Source: JBDRLV01 sp043812755 (GTDB lineage Bacteria; Patescibacteriota; Patescibacteriia; UBA9934; GWF2-40-263). Taken from it: DNA of 17,637 bases. The notes under the pieces are model-generated. The model saw only the letters and a program-made list of their open reading frames with translations, did no database searches and was not told the DNA's origin. Location: the NCBI GenBank assembly GCA_043812755.1, contig JBDRLV010000036.1:1-17637 (forward strand), given 5' to 3'. Below are positions 1 to 6,394 of the stretch, one piece after another. A program made the translations under genes and the position numbers. Within the stretch, counting starts at the first letter, position 1; the number at the start of each line of letters is the position of its first letter.

Positions 1-2
1 CG

Positions 3-200
3 ATGTTGCATCGCCTGGCCGAAACCAACACCGAGCTCGCGCTCGAGTTCGCCACCCGACTGGATGCAGAGCATGCTCTGTACCAGGTCGGCGACGACAT
101 GAGTGGTGGACGAATCTGCGAGGAGCACGGAACCGTGACCATCCTCAAGGGTCACGGCATCGACTACACCCCCGCAGGTCGCGAGGTTGCGGCAGCGTAG
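3..200 (+). CDS. GC-rich short ORF, hypothetical, possibly 5'-truncated
   Basis: This is an open frame of 65 codons ending in TAG. The window begins two bases before the ATG, so the real start may lie outside. I do not recognise the product. It is acidic and soluble-looking, with no membrane segment or clear metal site. Third positions are strongly G/C, unlike the AT-rich genes that fill most of the window, which suggests real coding in a different composition regime or a recent origin elsewhere. It ends 31 bp before the gene at 232 and could be cotranscribed with it. A small hairpin overlaps its stop codon and precedes the next gene's SD. Confidence 0.5.
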   Translation: MLHRLAETNTELALEFATRLDAEHALYQVGDDMSGGRICEEHGTVTILKGHGIDYTPAGREVAAA

Positions 201-219
201 GTCACCCTGACCTAGGAGG
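200..219 (+). promoter_or_regulatory. Hairpin followed directly by Shine-Dalgarno
   Basis: GGTCA-CCC-TGACC (200-212) forms a short perfect hairpin that starts on the last base of the upstream stop codon. AGGAGG (214-219) follows one base later. The ATG at 228 is 8 nt from the SD but opens an 18-codon dead end. The ATG at 232, 12 nt away, opens the 109-codon gene. The hairpin-then-SD layout recurs at 877-909 and 8427-8448. Confidence 0.5.
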
Positions 220-231
220 TCGAGGTGATGT

Positions 232-561
232 ATGTCCTCAACCGCACTAGTTTTGGAGGAATTCTATCCTGTAAAAGAGGATGACCTCCAAAAAAAAGAA
301 GCTGAAGCTGAAGAAAGAGCTCTGCCACATTCACTGAAACTGCGTTGCGCAGACAGAGAGTGTCAGCATCAAACTCTGTATTCGGCAATGTTCACTGAGC
401 CAGTTGATGTAATCATGGCAAAAAAGTTTCCGCCATTGATGAGTCACTGGCTTGAAGGCGAGGCCTTTTGCTTCCGTCACAAACGGCCAGGCATGAGGTC
501 TTGGAAACGAGAGTTCTCGCGATATGAAGATTTCCTGAAATCGCGAGATGGCTCCAAATAG
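232..561 (+). CDS. Hypothetical 109-aa protein with a possible Cys/His metal site
   Basis: I do not recognise this protein. The N-terminus (about 15-32) is rich in Lys and Glu and likely helical. A later part carries C39-x4-C44 and C80-x2-H83, which could form a zinc-ribbon-like site (inference). The C-terminus is basic and aromatic. There is no signal peptide or membrane segment. ATG 232 is the first possible start in this frame after an in-frame TGA just upstream; the SD AGGAGG lies 12 nt before it, slightly far. It follows the GC-rich ORF ending at 200 and is followed by a hairpin-dense stretch that could end the transcript. Confidence 0.7.
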   Translation: MSSTALVLEEFYPVKEDDLQKKEAEAEERALPHSLKLRCADRECQHQTLYSAMFTEPVDVIMAKKFPPLMSHWLEGEAFCFRHKRPGMRSWKREFSRYEDFLKSRDGSK

Positions 562-599
562 AAATTTCCCACCACACGGGTGATCGCTCTTTCCCCCTT

Positions 600-622
600 G
601 CGCAAGCTATTCTCGCTTGCGC
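600..622 (+). terminator. 8-bp stem hairpin downstream of the 109-aa gene
   Basis: GCGCAAGC (600-607), a 7-nt loop and GCTTGCGC (615-622) form a perfect stem 39 bp after the stop codon. An outer pairing GGGTGA (579-584) with TCACCC (622-627) could extend it. There is no T-run, so its role may be transcript protection or weak termination. A better terminator lies at 764-794. Confidence 0.45.
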
Positions 623-623
623 T

Positions 624-711
624 CACCCAATTGCCCACTTCTACAATCCGTACAATCCGGTTCCCGGTACCGGTACCGGGAACCGGATTGTAGAAGTGAC
701 CAGCTGGGTGT
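624..711. repeat. Large inverted repeat containing a perfect 42-bp palindrome
   Basis: Positions 651-692 are a perfect palindrome built from TACAATCCGG, TTCCCGGTACC and their complements. Outside it, 624-646 pairs imperfectly with 689-711 (CACCCA...CACTTCTACAA against its complement). The left arm carries an extra copy of TACAATCCG. The core uses the same GGTACC, GGGAACC and CCGG modules as the palindromes at 10434-10461 and 13052-13081, in a different order. Because of the symmetry, both strands show false reading frames with the same peptide here. Confidence 0.85.
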
Positions 712-753
712 GAATAACACCCTCTTTCCCCAGAGAATCCTAAATTTTAGGAT
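706..753. other. Two further hairpins in the non-coding stretch 562-914
   Basis: GGGTGT-GAATA-ACACCC (706-722) and the odd palindrome ATCCTAAA-T-TTTAGGAT (737-753) stand one after the other. With the structures at 600-622, 624-711 and 764-781 they make this gene-free stretch almost continuously self-complementary. Confidence 0.6.
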
Positions 754-763
754 AAAAAGAAAC

Positions 764-794
764 CCGACCAGAAATGGCCGGTTTTCTTGTTTTT
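764..794 (+). terminator. Rho-independent terminator
   Basis: CCGACCA (764-770), a GAAA tetraloop and TGGCCGG (775-781) form a stem with one A/C mismatch. It is followed by TTTTCTTGTTTTT. It probably ends the transcript of the genes at 3-561. Confidence 0.7.
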
Positions 795-797
795 CTT

Positions 798-833
798 CCG
801 GTCCCGGGTTCCGGTCCCGGGTTCCGGTCCCGG
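798..833. repeat. 13-bp tandem repeat, about 2.8 copies
   Basis: The unit CCGGTCCCGGGTT occurs at 798-810 and 811-823, followed by a partial CCGGTCCCGG at 824-833. It resembles the GGTACCGGGAACCGG modules of the large palindromes, with C in place of A in the centre. Confidence 0.85.
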
Positions 834-842
834 ACGTGGATA

Positions 843-871
843 TTGACAAATAATTCGACCCATGCTAACCT
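843..871 (+). promoter_or_regulatory. Sigma70-type promoter of the 49-aa gene
   Basis: TTGACA (843-848), a 17-nt spacer and TAACCT (866-871). TG at 863-864 gives an extended -10 element. The predicted start of transcription is about 877-879. Confidence 0.65.
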
Positions 872-876
872 CTTTT

Positions 877-909
877 GTTCTGCTAATTCCACAGAACCCA
901 CAAGGAGGT
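877..909 (+). promoter_or_regulatory. 5'-terminal hairpin and strong Shine-Dalgarno
   Basis: GTTCTG (877-882) and CAGAAC (892-897) form a hairpin that begins at the predicted transcription start. AAGGAGGT (902-909) follows, 5 nt before the ATG at 915. Confidence 0.6.
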
Positions 910-914
910 AGGTC

Positions 915-1064
915 ATGACTGGAACAGTTGCTCGTCGCCTTGAGCACGTCACCCAAACCAATACAGAATCTATACTCAAACACCATGCACTCGAGCACAC
1001 GCTCTTGAGTACCAGAGGGATTCTACATCTGACCCCTCACTACCACTGCCCTGCAGGCGGGTAA
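915..1064 (+). CDS. Small 49-aa His-rich hypothetical protein
   Basis: This short gene is supported by its signals rather than by homology: a TTGACA/extended -10 promoter, a 5' hairpin, a near-perfect SD AAGGAGGT 5 nt before the ATG, and a hairpin terminator after the TAA. The product has about seven His (including H23-H24) and one Cys near the C-terminus (HYHCPAGG), which could bind a metal, but I do not recognise it. There is no membrane segment. A 7-bp stem, TGCCCTG (1047-1053) with CAGGGCA (1072-1078), encloses the stop codon. Alternatively, the transcript could be a small RNA whose ORF is incidental, but the SD argues for translation. Confidence 0.6.
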   Translation: MTGTVARRLEHVTQTNTESILKHHALEHTLLSTRGILHLTPHYHCPAGG

Positions 1065-1115
1065 CTCCCCACAGGGCACACAGGCACATACACTCTCACT
1101 CGTGCCAAACGTAAT

Positions 1116-1146
1116 ACGGCTCCAACTCTGGAGCCGTGTATTTGTT
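1116..1146 (+). terminator. Terminator between convergent genes
   Basis: ACGGCTCC (1116-1123), a 6-nt loop and GGAGCCGT (1130-1137) form a perfect 8-bp stem followed by GTATTTGTTT. It sits between the 49-aa gene (+) and the TrmB-type regulator (-) and best fits the + strand transcript. Confidence 0.7.
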
Positions 1147-1162
1147 TCTGAATAATTATTCA

Positions 1163-1948
1163 TCAAACTGTTGCACTTCTTTTCTCGCTTGGATATTTTT
1201 CTGCTCCCTCCCATGCCAAATCAAACAACGCCAGCATGGTATCAGCAATTTCTTTACTTGTAATAATCACAGATAAAATAGAAGTCTTGTATGAATATAA
1301 ATAAACCGTGTTGTCGCGAATAGTTATCTCACCATGGATTGGAAACTTCGCGCGCGGGATCATCCTCATTTCCCCTCCCCTCATATCAGGCAACTTTGAT
1401 GTGTCAGGCTCTTCCATAACAAACAGAGCTCGAAAATTCACCCCTTGATCTGCAAGTGTATCTAAATGCTTTTGTCGTCCCTCCACAAGCTCCTTTACGC
1501 TTTGCGCATCATCAAGTGGTACAATTTGCACAAACTCACCTCTTTGTCTTTCAAATAATTCACGCACAGTTTCAACCCCCTCAGGGCCTTCAATATATCG
1601 AATCTGTGGTTTTGCGCCTTCCACATTATAAAGCGCCATAAGCATTGGAAGTGTTTTGCCAACTTCGCTTTCTTTTTCTTCAATTTCTTTTTTCTGTAAC
1701 TTTAAAATTGTAAGCAATCGCTCTGGAGTTTCTGGAGTATAAAACCTTTTCTTGCCTTTTATAAAAGTACTAATAAGACCTCTTTGAGAAAGAGACTCAA
1801 TCATTACATAAGTTGTTGCGCGATTGACTTTTGACTTATGTGCAATGTCCTGAACAGGCGCAGGGCCAAGCTCAAGAGAGGCCAAATAAACACAAGCTTC
1901 TTTTTGCGAAAGCCCAAGATGTTGTAGTTCTCGAATTAATTCTTCCAT
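1163..1948 (-). CDS. TrmB-family transcriptional regulator
   Basis: The 261-aa protein starts with a winged helix-turn-helix at about residues 5-70 (GLSQKEACVYLASLELGPA, then NRATTYVMIESLSQRGLI as the recognition region), typical of TrmB-like regulators. A Glu/Lys-rich helix (about 75-105) is a probable dimerisation coiled coil. The C-terminal half (about 113-255) matches the general layout of the effector-linked TrmB domain seen in short family members. The sequence does not reveal its ligand or operator. It is the last gene on this strand in the polysaccharide/MreB block, separated from the glycosyltransferase by 179 bp of repeat-rich DNA, so it is probably transcribed separately. No SD precedes the ATG. 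The stop is TGA. Confidence 0.85.
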   Translation of the reverse strand: MEELIRELQHLGLSQKEACVYLASLELGPAPVQDIAHKSKVNRATTYVMIESLSQRGLISTFIKGKKRFYTPETPERLLTILKLQKKEIEEKESEVGKTLPMLMALYNVEGAKPQIRYIEGPEGVETVRELFERQRGEFVQIVPLDDAQSVKELVEGRQKHLDTLADQGVNFRALFVMEEPDTSKLPDMRGGEMRMIPRAKFPIHGEITIRDNTVYLYSYKTSILSVIITSKEIADTMLALFDLAWEGAEKYPSEKRSATV

Positions 1949-1965
1949 ATGATAAATACTAATAT

Positions 1966-2102
1966 CTAAATCCTAAACAAATTCTAATATTCAAAATTCA
2001 AATGTTCTAAATCTAGGTTTTGGGTTTTGATATTAGATATTTGATATTGTTTAGCCTGCCCTTCCGAAGCCCAGAGGGCGAAGGAGGGAGTTTAGGATTT
2101 AG
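1966..2102. repeat. AT-rich intergenic element with 13-bp inverted ends
   Basis: CTAAATCCTAAAC (1966-1978) is the exact complement of GTTTAGGATTTAG (2090-2102). Inside, TCTAATATTCAAAA (1983-1996) is roughly complementary to TTTTGATATTAGA (about 2025-2037). The inner part is AT-rich and ends with a GC-rich hairpin (2055-2089). It has the look of a small palindromic, MITE-like or REP-like intergenic element and contains no ORF. Confidence 0.5.
2055..2089 (-). repeat. GC-rich hairpin, REP-like
   Basis: On the minus strand this reads CCCTCCTTCGCCC...GGGC...CGGAAGGG and folds through GCCC/GGGC (2069-2072 with 2076-2079) and an outer CCTTC/GAAGG pairing with an internal loop. The hairpin at 17592-17625 has a similar sequence in the same orientation, which suggests one dispersed family. 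Confidence 0.45.
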
Positions 2103-2127
2103 TGCTTAAAATTTTTTTATATAACCA

Positions 2128-3222
2128 TTATACCAGATTCTGCATAGTCTCCCATACAACCTGCGCAGACAGCGACCATGAATAACACTTCACCCTCTCA
2201 TGTCCTTTGCGAATCAACTCATCTGAATTTATTTCTCCGCCAATAATATTCGCAAGAGTATTTGCCCAAAGTGCTGGATCGCTTGGTTCTAGCAACACAG
2301 CTGCATCTGCACAAACTTCTTTATGCGGAGCAATGTTTGAAGCAACAACCGGAGTGCCACAAGCCATTGCCTCTAAAATCGGAACACCAAATCCCTCGTA
2401 TAAAGAAGGAAACAAAAACGCACTAGCTTGATTTAAAATCAATGCTATTTCCTCGCGAGGTAAATATCCAAGATGTCTGACATTTTCAAGTGCACCATAA
2501 TTGTTTTTATCAGGACCAATCATTACGAGCTCGTAGGGATCCCCAACTCCACGATTTGATTTAAAAATTTTAAAAGCCCGAAGCGCAAACTCAATATTTT
2601 TATTTGGCACATCACGCCCCAATAACACAAAAAAATTCTTTCCAAGTTTGTATTTATGCAAAATTAAATCAACACTTGCCTGCTCAATCTTTTTATAAAC
2701 TGTTGTGTCAACAGCATTTGGTGCAACCACAATTTTATTTTCAGGGACATGATACACATTTTGTAATTCCTGCTTTGTAAATTCAGAAACTGCTATAATC
2801 TTTTGTGCCTTTTTTACAGCTCTCTTTGTTGAAGAAACAACACGCTTGCGGACTGAAGCAGAATATAAATTTGGAAATCGTGCAGGTCCAATGTCATGAA
2901 TTACTGTCACACACTTTTGAGTTAGGTGTGGCAATTTTTGTGCTGGAACAAATAGAACATCAGGAGTATTCATAAACATTTCAAAACTCATTCTGCCTTG
3001 CATCCATCCTTTTTTAAAAGGCCACTTTAATATTTTGGATTTCCAATGCTCAGGCATAAGAGCCAAAAAATCGTTCAATGGTTTTGGAGAATACAAAACA
3101 ACGTGCTCATCCTCCCTTATAGCACGCTGCTTCAGTTGCTCGATTATATAATAGGCATACCACTCAACGCCTGTTTTGTTTTCTTTGTTTGCACTTGATG
3201 CATCGATCGCAAAAATTGCCAT
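2128..3222 (-). CDS. GT-B fold glycosyltransferase (GT4-like)
   Basis: The 364-aa protein shows the two-lobed layout of nucleotide-sugar dependent GT-B glycosyltransferases. The N-terminal lobe has the acceptor-side loop NKTGVEWYA (about 15-23) and VIHDIGPARFP (107-117). The C-terminal lobe has LGRDVPNKN (201-209) and the donor-binding E-x7-E motif EGFGVPILE (E276 to E284), followed by ACGTPVVAS. Such enzymes add a sugar to a lipid-linked or polysaccharide acceptor on the cytoplasmic side of the membrane; donor and acceptor cannot be read from the sequence. It follows mreB by 89 bp, with palindromic DNA between. The only SD-like signal is AGGACCT directly before the ATG, which belongs to the GGACCT repeats. 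Confidence 0.9.
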   Translation of the reverse strand: MAIFAIDASSANKENKTGVEWYAYYIIEQLKQRAIREDEHVVLYSPKPLNDFLALMPEHWKSKILKWPFKKGWMQGRMSFEMFMNTPDVLFVPAQKLPHLTQKCVTVIHDIGPARFPNLYSASVRKRVVSSTKRAVKKAQKIIAVSEFTKQELQNVYHVPENKIVVAPNAVDTTVYKKIEQASVDLILHKYKLGKNFFVLLGRDVPNKNIEFALRAFKIFKSNRGVGDPYELVMIGPDKNNYGALENVRHLGYLPREEIALILNQASAFLFPSLYEGFGVPILEAMACGTPVVASNIAPHKEVCADAAVLLEPSDPALWANTLANIIGGEINSDELIRKGHERVKCYSWSLSAQVVWETMQNLV

Positions 3223-3250
3223 AGGTCCTATAGGTCCTATTGGACCTATT
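3222..3250. repeat. GGTCCTAT direct repeats and hairpin at the GT4 start
   Basis: ATAGGTCCT occurs twice in a row (3221-3229, 3230-3238). The second copy pairs with GGACCTAT (3242-3249) around a TATT loop, giving an 8-bp stem. The element touches the glycosyltransferase start codon and could affect its translation. Confidence 0.6.
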
Positions 3251-3265
3251 TATAAAATATCTTCA

Positions 3266-3301
3266 TTTCCGAGACCAAGACTCGAGTCTCGGTCTCGGAA
3301 A
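3266..3301. repeat. 36-bp near-perfect palindrome between mreB and GT4
   Basis: Arms 3266-3283 and 3284-3301 are complementary at 17 of 18 positions, with CTCGAG at the centre and repeated GAGACC/GAGTC modules. A direct repeat CGGAAATTT (3296-3304, 3305-3313) follows and runs into the mreB stop codon. There is no T-run on either side, so it is not a classic terminator, although a transcript would form an 18-bp hairpin. Confidence 0.8.
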
Positions 3302-3311
3302 TTTCGGAAAT

Positions 3312-4316
3312 TTAACTAGTAAACACAGATTTCTTATAAGCTTCAAGATTTTCAAGCACAATTCCAGTTCCTTTTGCCACACACTGCTGTGGATCTTCTG
3401 CTAAAAAAGTTGGAACTCCTGTTGCTTCTGATATTAGTGTATCAAGATTTCGCAATTGTGAGGAGCCTCCTGAGAGTACAATCCCTTTATCAATTACATC
3501 TGCTGAAAGTTCAGGTGGAGTTTTGTGCAATACATCTTTCACAGTACCAATGATTCCTTCAAGTTCGTTTTTAATGGCATCCGTCACATCATCAGAACTC
3601 ACTTCAATAATTTTTGGAAGCCCACTTATCATATCGCGCCCTTTTACTTCCATATAAAGTTTTTCCGGTATATACATGGCTGAGCCTATTTGAATTTTGA
3701 TATCTTCTGCTGTGCGCTCTCCAATAGCAAGCCCGTATTTGCGACGAATATACTCAGAGATCGCAACATCAAATTTTACTCCACCTATTCGCACAGATTC
3801 TGAAGCTACAATTCCCCCAAGAGAAATAACTGCCATTTCTGCTGTGCCACCACCAATATCAATAATCATGTGCCCTGATGGAGAGCCAATTGGAATGTTT
3901 GCGCCAATCGCAGCAACGATCGGCTCTTTGATTACATACGCTGCCTTAGCACCAGCTGCGAGCGTTGCGTCAATAACAGCACGACGCTCTGTTGAAGTTA
4001 TTCCTCCTGGAACTGCGACCATTACCTCTGGTCGAAACAAACGAAAACCACCGAGCGCTTTATTAATAAAATATCGAAGCATTGCCTCAGTTGTTCTATA
4101 ATCAGCTATCACACCGTCTTTGAGTGGACGACGCGCAACAATTGTGTCAGGTGTGCGCCCAAGCATGTCTTTTGCCTCTTTTCCAACAGCAAGCACTTTT
4201 TTATCTACGGTTGAAATTGCAACAACAGATGGTTCATGAATAATAATTCCACGCTTGGGCATGTGCACAAGCACGGTTGTTGTTCCTAGATCAATTCCTA
4301 TTTTTTTATTAAACAT
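3312..4316 (-). CDS. mreB: Rod shape-determining protein MreB
   Basis: The 334-aa product is an actin-fold ATPase that polymerises under the membrane and guides cell-wall synthesis. The nucleotide site is complete: phosphate-1 loop IGIDLGTTTV (6-15), phosphate-2 loop IIDIGGGTAEMAVI (151-164) and adenosine motif GIVLSGGSSQLRNL (278-291). The length matches typical MreB/Mbl proteins. It lies 66 bp after the DUF4012 gene and before a glycosyltransferase, so shape control and surface glycan genes are physically linked. I see no mreC, mreD, rodA or pbp gene next to it. No SD is visible before the ATG. Confidence 0.95.
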   Translation of the reverse strand: MFNKKIGIDLGTTTVLVHMPKRGIIIHEPSVVAISTVDKKVLAVGKEAKDMLGRTPDTIVARRPLKDGVIADYRTTEAMLRYFINKALGGFRLFRPEVMVAVPGGITSTERRAVIDATLAAGAKAAYVIKEPIVAAIGANIPIGSPSGHMIIDIGGGTAEMAVISLGGIVASESVRIGGVKFDVAISEYIRRKYGLAIGERTAEDIKIQIGSAMYIPEKLYMEVKGRDMISGLPKIIEVSSDDVTDAIKNELEGIIGTVKDVLHKTPPELSADVIDKGIVLSGGSSQLRNLDTLISEATGVPTFLAEDPQQCVAKGTGIVLENLEAYKKSVFTS

Positions 4317-4382
4317 ATTTTATGTGGCTCGAGTATTTCAAGTGTTACTGTTTTGAATAATTAATCTTTTTCTTCATTAAGC

Positions 4383-6392
4383 TTAAAACGAAACTTCAAA
4401 CTTTTTATCTTGACCCAAAATTGTATTCAACTGATACTTTTGATCGCCCCAATGAGGTGACAGTTCTGGTGGGGTTGCGTATGAGATAGTTTTATCAAAA
4501 TTGAGGTCAAGCGTCAATTGTTTATTTTGCTCTCCAACTTGTTTTATGTAAGTCAATGAATAATTGCCAGACTCAATTGCATCAATAACTTGAGGTGCAA
4601 GTTTATATTCAAAAATTAAATCTTTGGTCTCTCCTGGTTCAATGGAAATGAAGGTGCCAAAACTTGTCATGCCAAGTTCGTTTTCTATTTGTGTCTGTCC
4701 TTCTCGCCCCTGAGGATCTAAAATTTTGTCATTCAACATTGAGCCTTGTGTGCGCACATGAACAGTGCCCACAGGAACATACAATCTAGTGTAAGTTCTG
4801 TACCTTGTGGTCTTCCAATCAAAGTCACCAGTGTGCGAATACGAGATTTTAGTTCTACCAATAAATTCACCTGCAGAATTTTGAAATATTTCGTAAAGAA
4901 TTTTTTTATCCATGACAGGATCAGTTTTTAAACTTGCAAGATTCGCATCAACAACCATTTGTGCATCAACTGTTTTTGCATTAACTTTTCCTGACCAGCC
5001 AGCTTGATTATAAACATTTTGGACAAAAGGGTTCATTGAGAAAAAAACAAGTTGTTTCATCTCAAGTGCATCTGCAGTTGCAGATAGCACCTTTTCCCAC
5101 TGCGAAAAAGGTAATTGATAAAGCTTTGTTTTCAAAGCATTAACCAAATCCGCTAATATCTCTTTTCTTTGAGCTTCAGGAATTTCTTGACCTTTATATC
5201 CTATTTCAACCTGATATTCTAATTTATCAAGCACATTATCAGCATCAAAAGTCTGGCCTCGTACTGTAATTGGGCCTGTGATTTCAAGTAATCTTGAGGC
5301 GTAATCTGGGGTAAATCCAATCACTCCGTCAATCGAAGCAGTTTGCCCAGAAACAGCTAATTCCTTTTTGTACAAATCAAGTGACTGCCTTGAACTCATT
5401 TCATAATCAGGAGACCAATTTGAATCGCGTAAAAGCCACTCTCCCACAGCATTATATTTTTGCAAAGGAATAGGTGCCTGAATATTAATGCTCCCTTGTG
5501 CAAGTCTGTCGAGCGAATAAACGTCTTTTGTCTCAAGCATCAAAATATCACCATCTTGGACTTTTAATTCTCCGTATGTACCAATAAATCCCCCACCTGG
5601 TCTAAGCTCTGCGTTGTTAATAAACAGCAAAAGAAATTCTTTTGTTTGATCAAGCCCTGCAAGCTCTGGCAAAACTTTAGAAAGAACAGAAAGATCACTA
5701 AGTAAAAATTCTGCCTCTCTTAATTTTTGTTCATATGGATCAAGTGCCATTCTAATTGGACCAACAAGTTTGCCTTTTGGAATTGAATCAAGCTCTGCTA
5801 AAGCAATTGCTATTTTTGCTTGAATTAAAGCAATGTCATCAGAGGATGCGCTGAGTCTTCGCAAAATCTCGCGTTTTGTTTCACTAGGAAGCTCATCAAA
5901 AGTAATACTTGGTTTAATGCCTTGTGACATTGCAATAATATCGTCAGAGGTTAAACCAGAAAGAGCAATTAAATCCTCTGCCAAATCAATCATCTGTGCA
6001 ATTGACTCAAGGGCTTTTGACCCTGAAAGCATTAACTGCTTAACACCTTGAATCTGATCACCTGCCCAAGGGATAAAAGAAAGCGACTGCAAAACAGTGA
6101 ACCCTTTTTGTGTTCGAGCAAATGCATTAGCAGCAGATTCTATTTCGTTCTTTGCTTTTTCAAAATTTAATTCAGATGCAAAATCTCTTGCTGAAAAAAT
6201 TGATCCTTTTCCACTTTGCGCAGATGCAAAAACTGCACCAGCAGCAATGATAATAGAAAGTGTCCATGCAATCACAAACGCCAAAACAACAATCAATATT
6301 ATTTTTTTGGTTGGCCTCTTTTTTTTCTCATTGTCACCTTGCGGAAAATGTAAAAATTCCGCTTGCTCTGATGGTAAATGATCTATGCTCAT
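4383..6392 (-). CDS. DUF4012 membrane-anchored extracytoplasmic protein
   Basis: The 669-aa product (from ATG 6392) has a short basic cytoplasmic tail (KKKRPTKK, 23-30), one membrane segment (about 31-55) and a large outer domain. The DUF4012 hallmark NNAELRPGGGFIG is at 259-271. Helical, Glu/Ala/Leu-rich segments precede it (about 75-240), and a beta-rich end follows. DUF4012 proteins commonly lie beside glycosyltransferases and exopolysaccharide genes, and this one is flanked by them and by mreB, so a role in assembling or anchoring surface glycan is plausible but unproven. The frame is open 16 codons further upstream, inside the preceding gene; ATG 6392, two bases after that gene's TAA, fits the tight spacing better. 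There is no SD. Confidence 0.85.
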   Translation of the reverse strand: MSIDHLPSEQAEFLHFPQGDNEKKKRPTKKIILIVVLAFVIAWTLSIIIAAGAVFASAQSGKGSIFSARDFASELNFEKAKNEIESAANAFARTQKGFTVLQSLSFIPWAGDQIQGVKQLMLSGSKALESIAQMIDLAEDLIALSGLTSDDIIAMSQGIKPSITFDELPSETKREILRRLSASSDDIALIQAKIAIALAELDSIPKGKLVGPIRMALDPYEQKLREAEFLLSDLSVLSKVLPELAGLDQTKEFLLLFINNAELRPGGGFIGTYGELKVQDGDILMLETKDVYSLDRLAQGSINIQAPIPLQKYNAVGEWLLRDSNWSPDYEMSSRQSLDLYKKELAVSGQTASIDGVIGFTPDYASRLLEITGPITVRGQTFDADNVLDKLEYQVEIGYKGQEIPEAQRKEILADLVNALKTKLYQLPFSQWEKVLSATADALEMKQLVFFSMNPFVQNVYNQAGWSGKVNAKTVDAQMVVDANLASLKTDPVMDKKILYEIFQNSAGEFIGRTKISYSHTGDFDWKTTRYRTYTRLYVPVGTVHVRTQGSMLNDKILDPQGREGQTQIENELGMTSFGTFISIEPGETKDLIFEYKLAPQVIDAIESGNYSLTYIKQVGEQNKQLTLDLNFDKTISYATPPELSPHWGDQKYQLNTILGQDKKFEVSF

Positions 6393-6394
6393 AT

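Noticed and set aside
798..833. CRISPR-like repeat
   Set aside because: The 13-bp units are joined without spacers and no cas gene is near.
607..853. Open frames on both strands giving similar Arg/Tyr-rich peptides
   Set aside because: The shared peptide is a result of the 42-bp palindrome read on both strands; there is no SD or codon bias.
3697..4101. 134-codon open frame on the + strand
   Set aside because: It lies within mreB on the opposite strand, whose full actin-fold motifs are clear.
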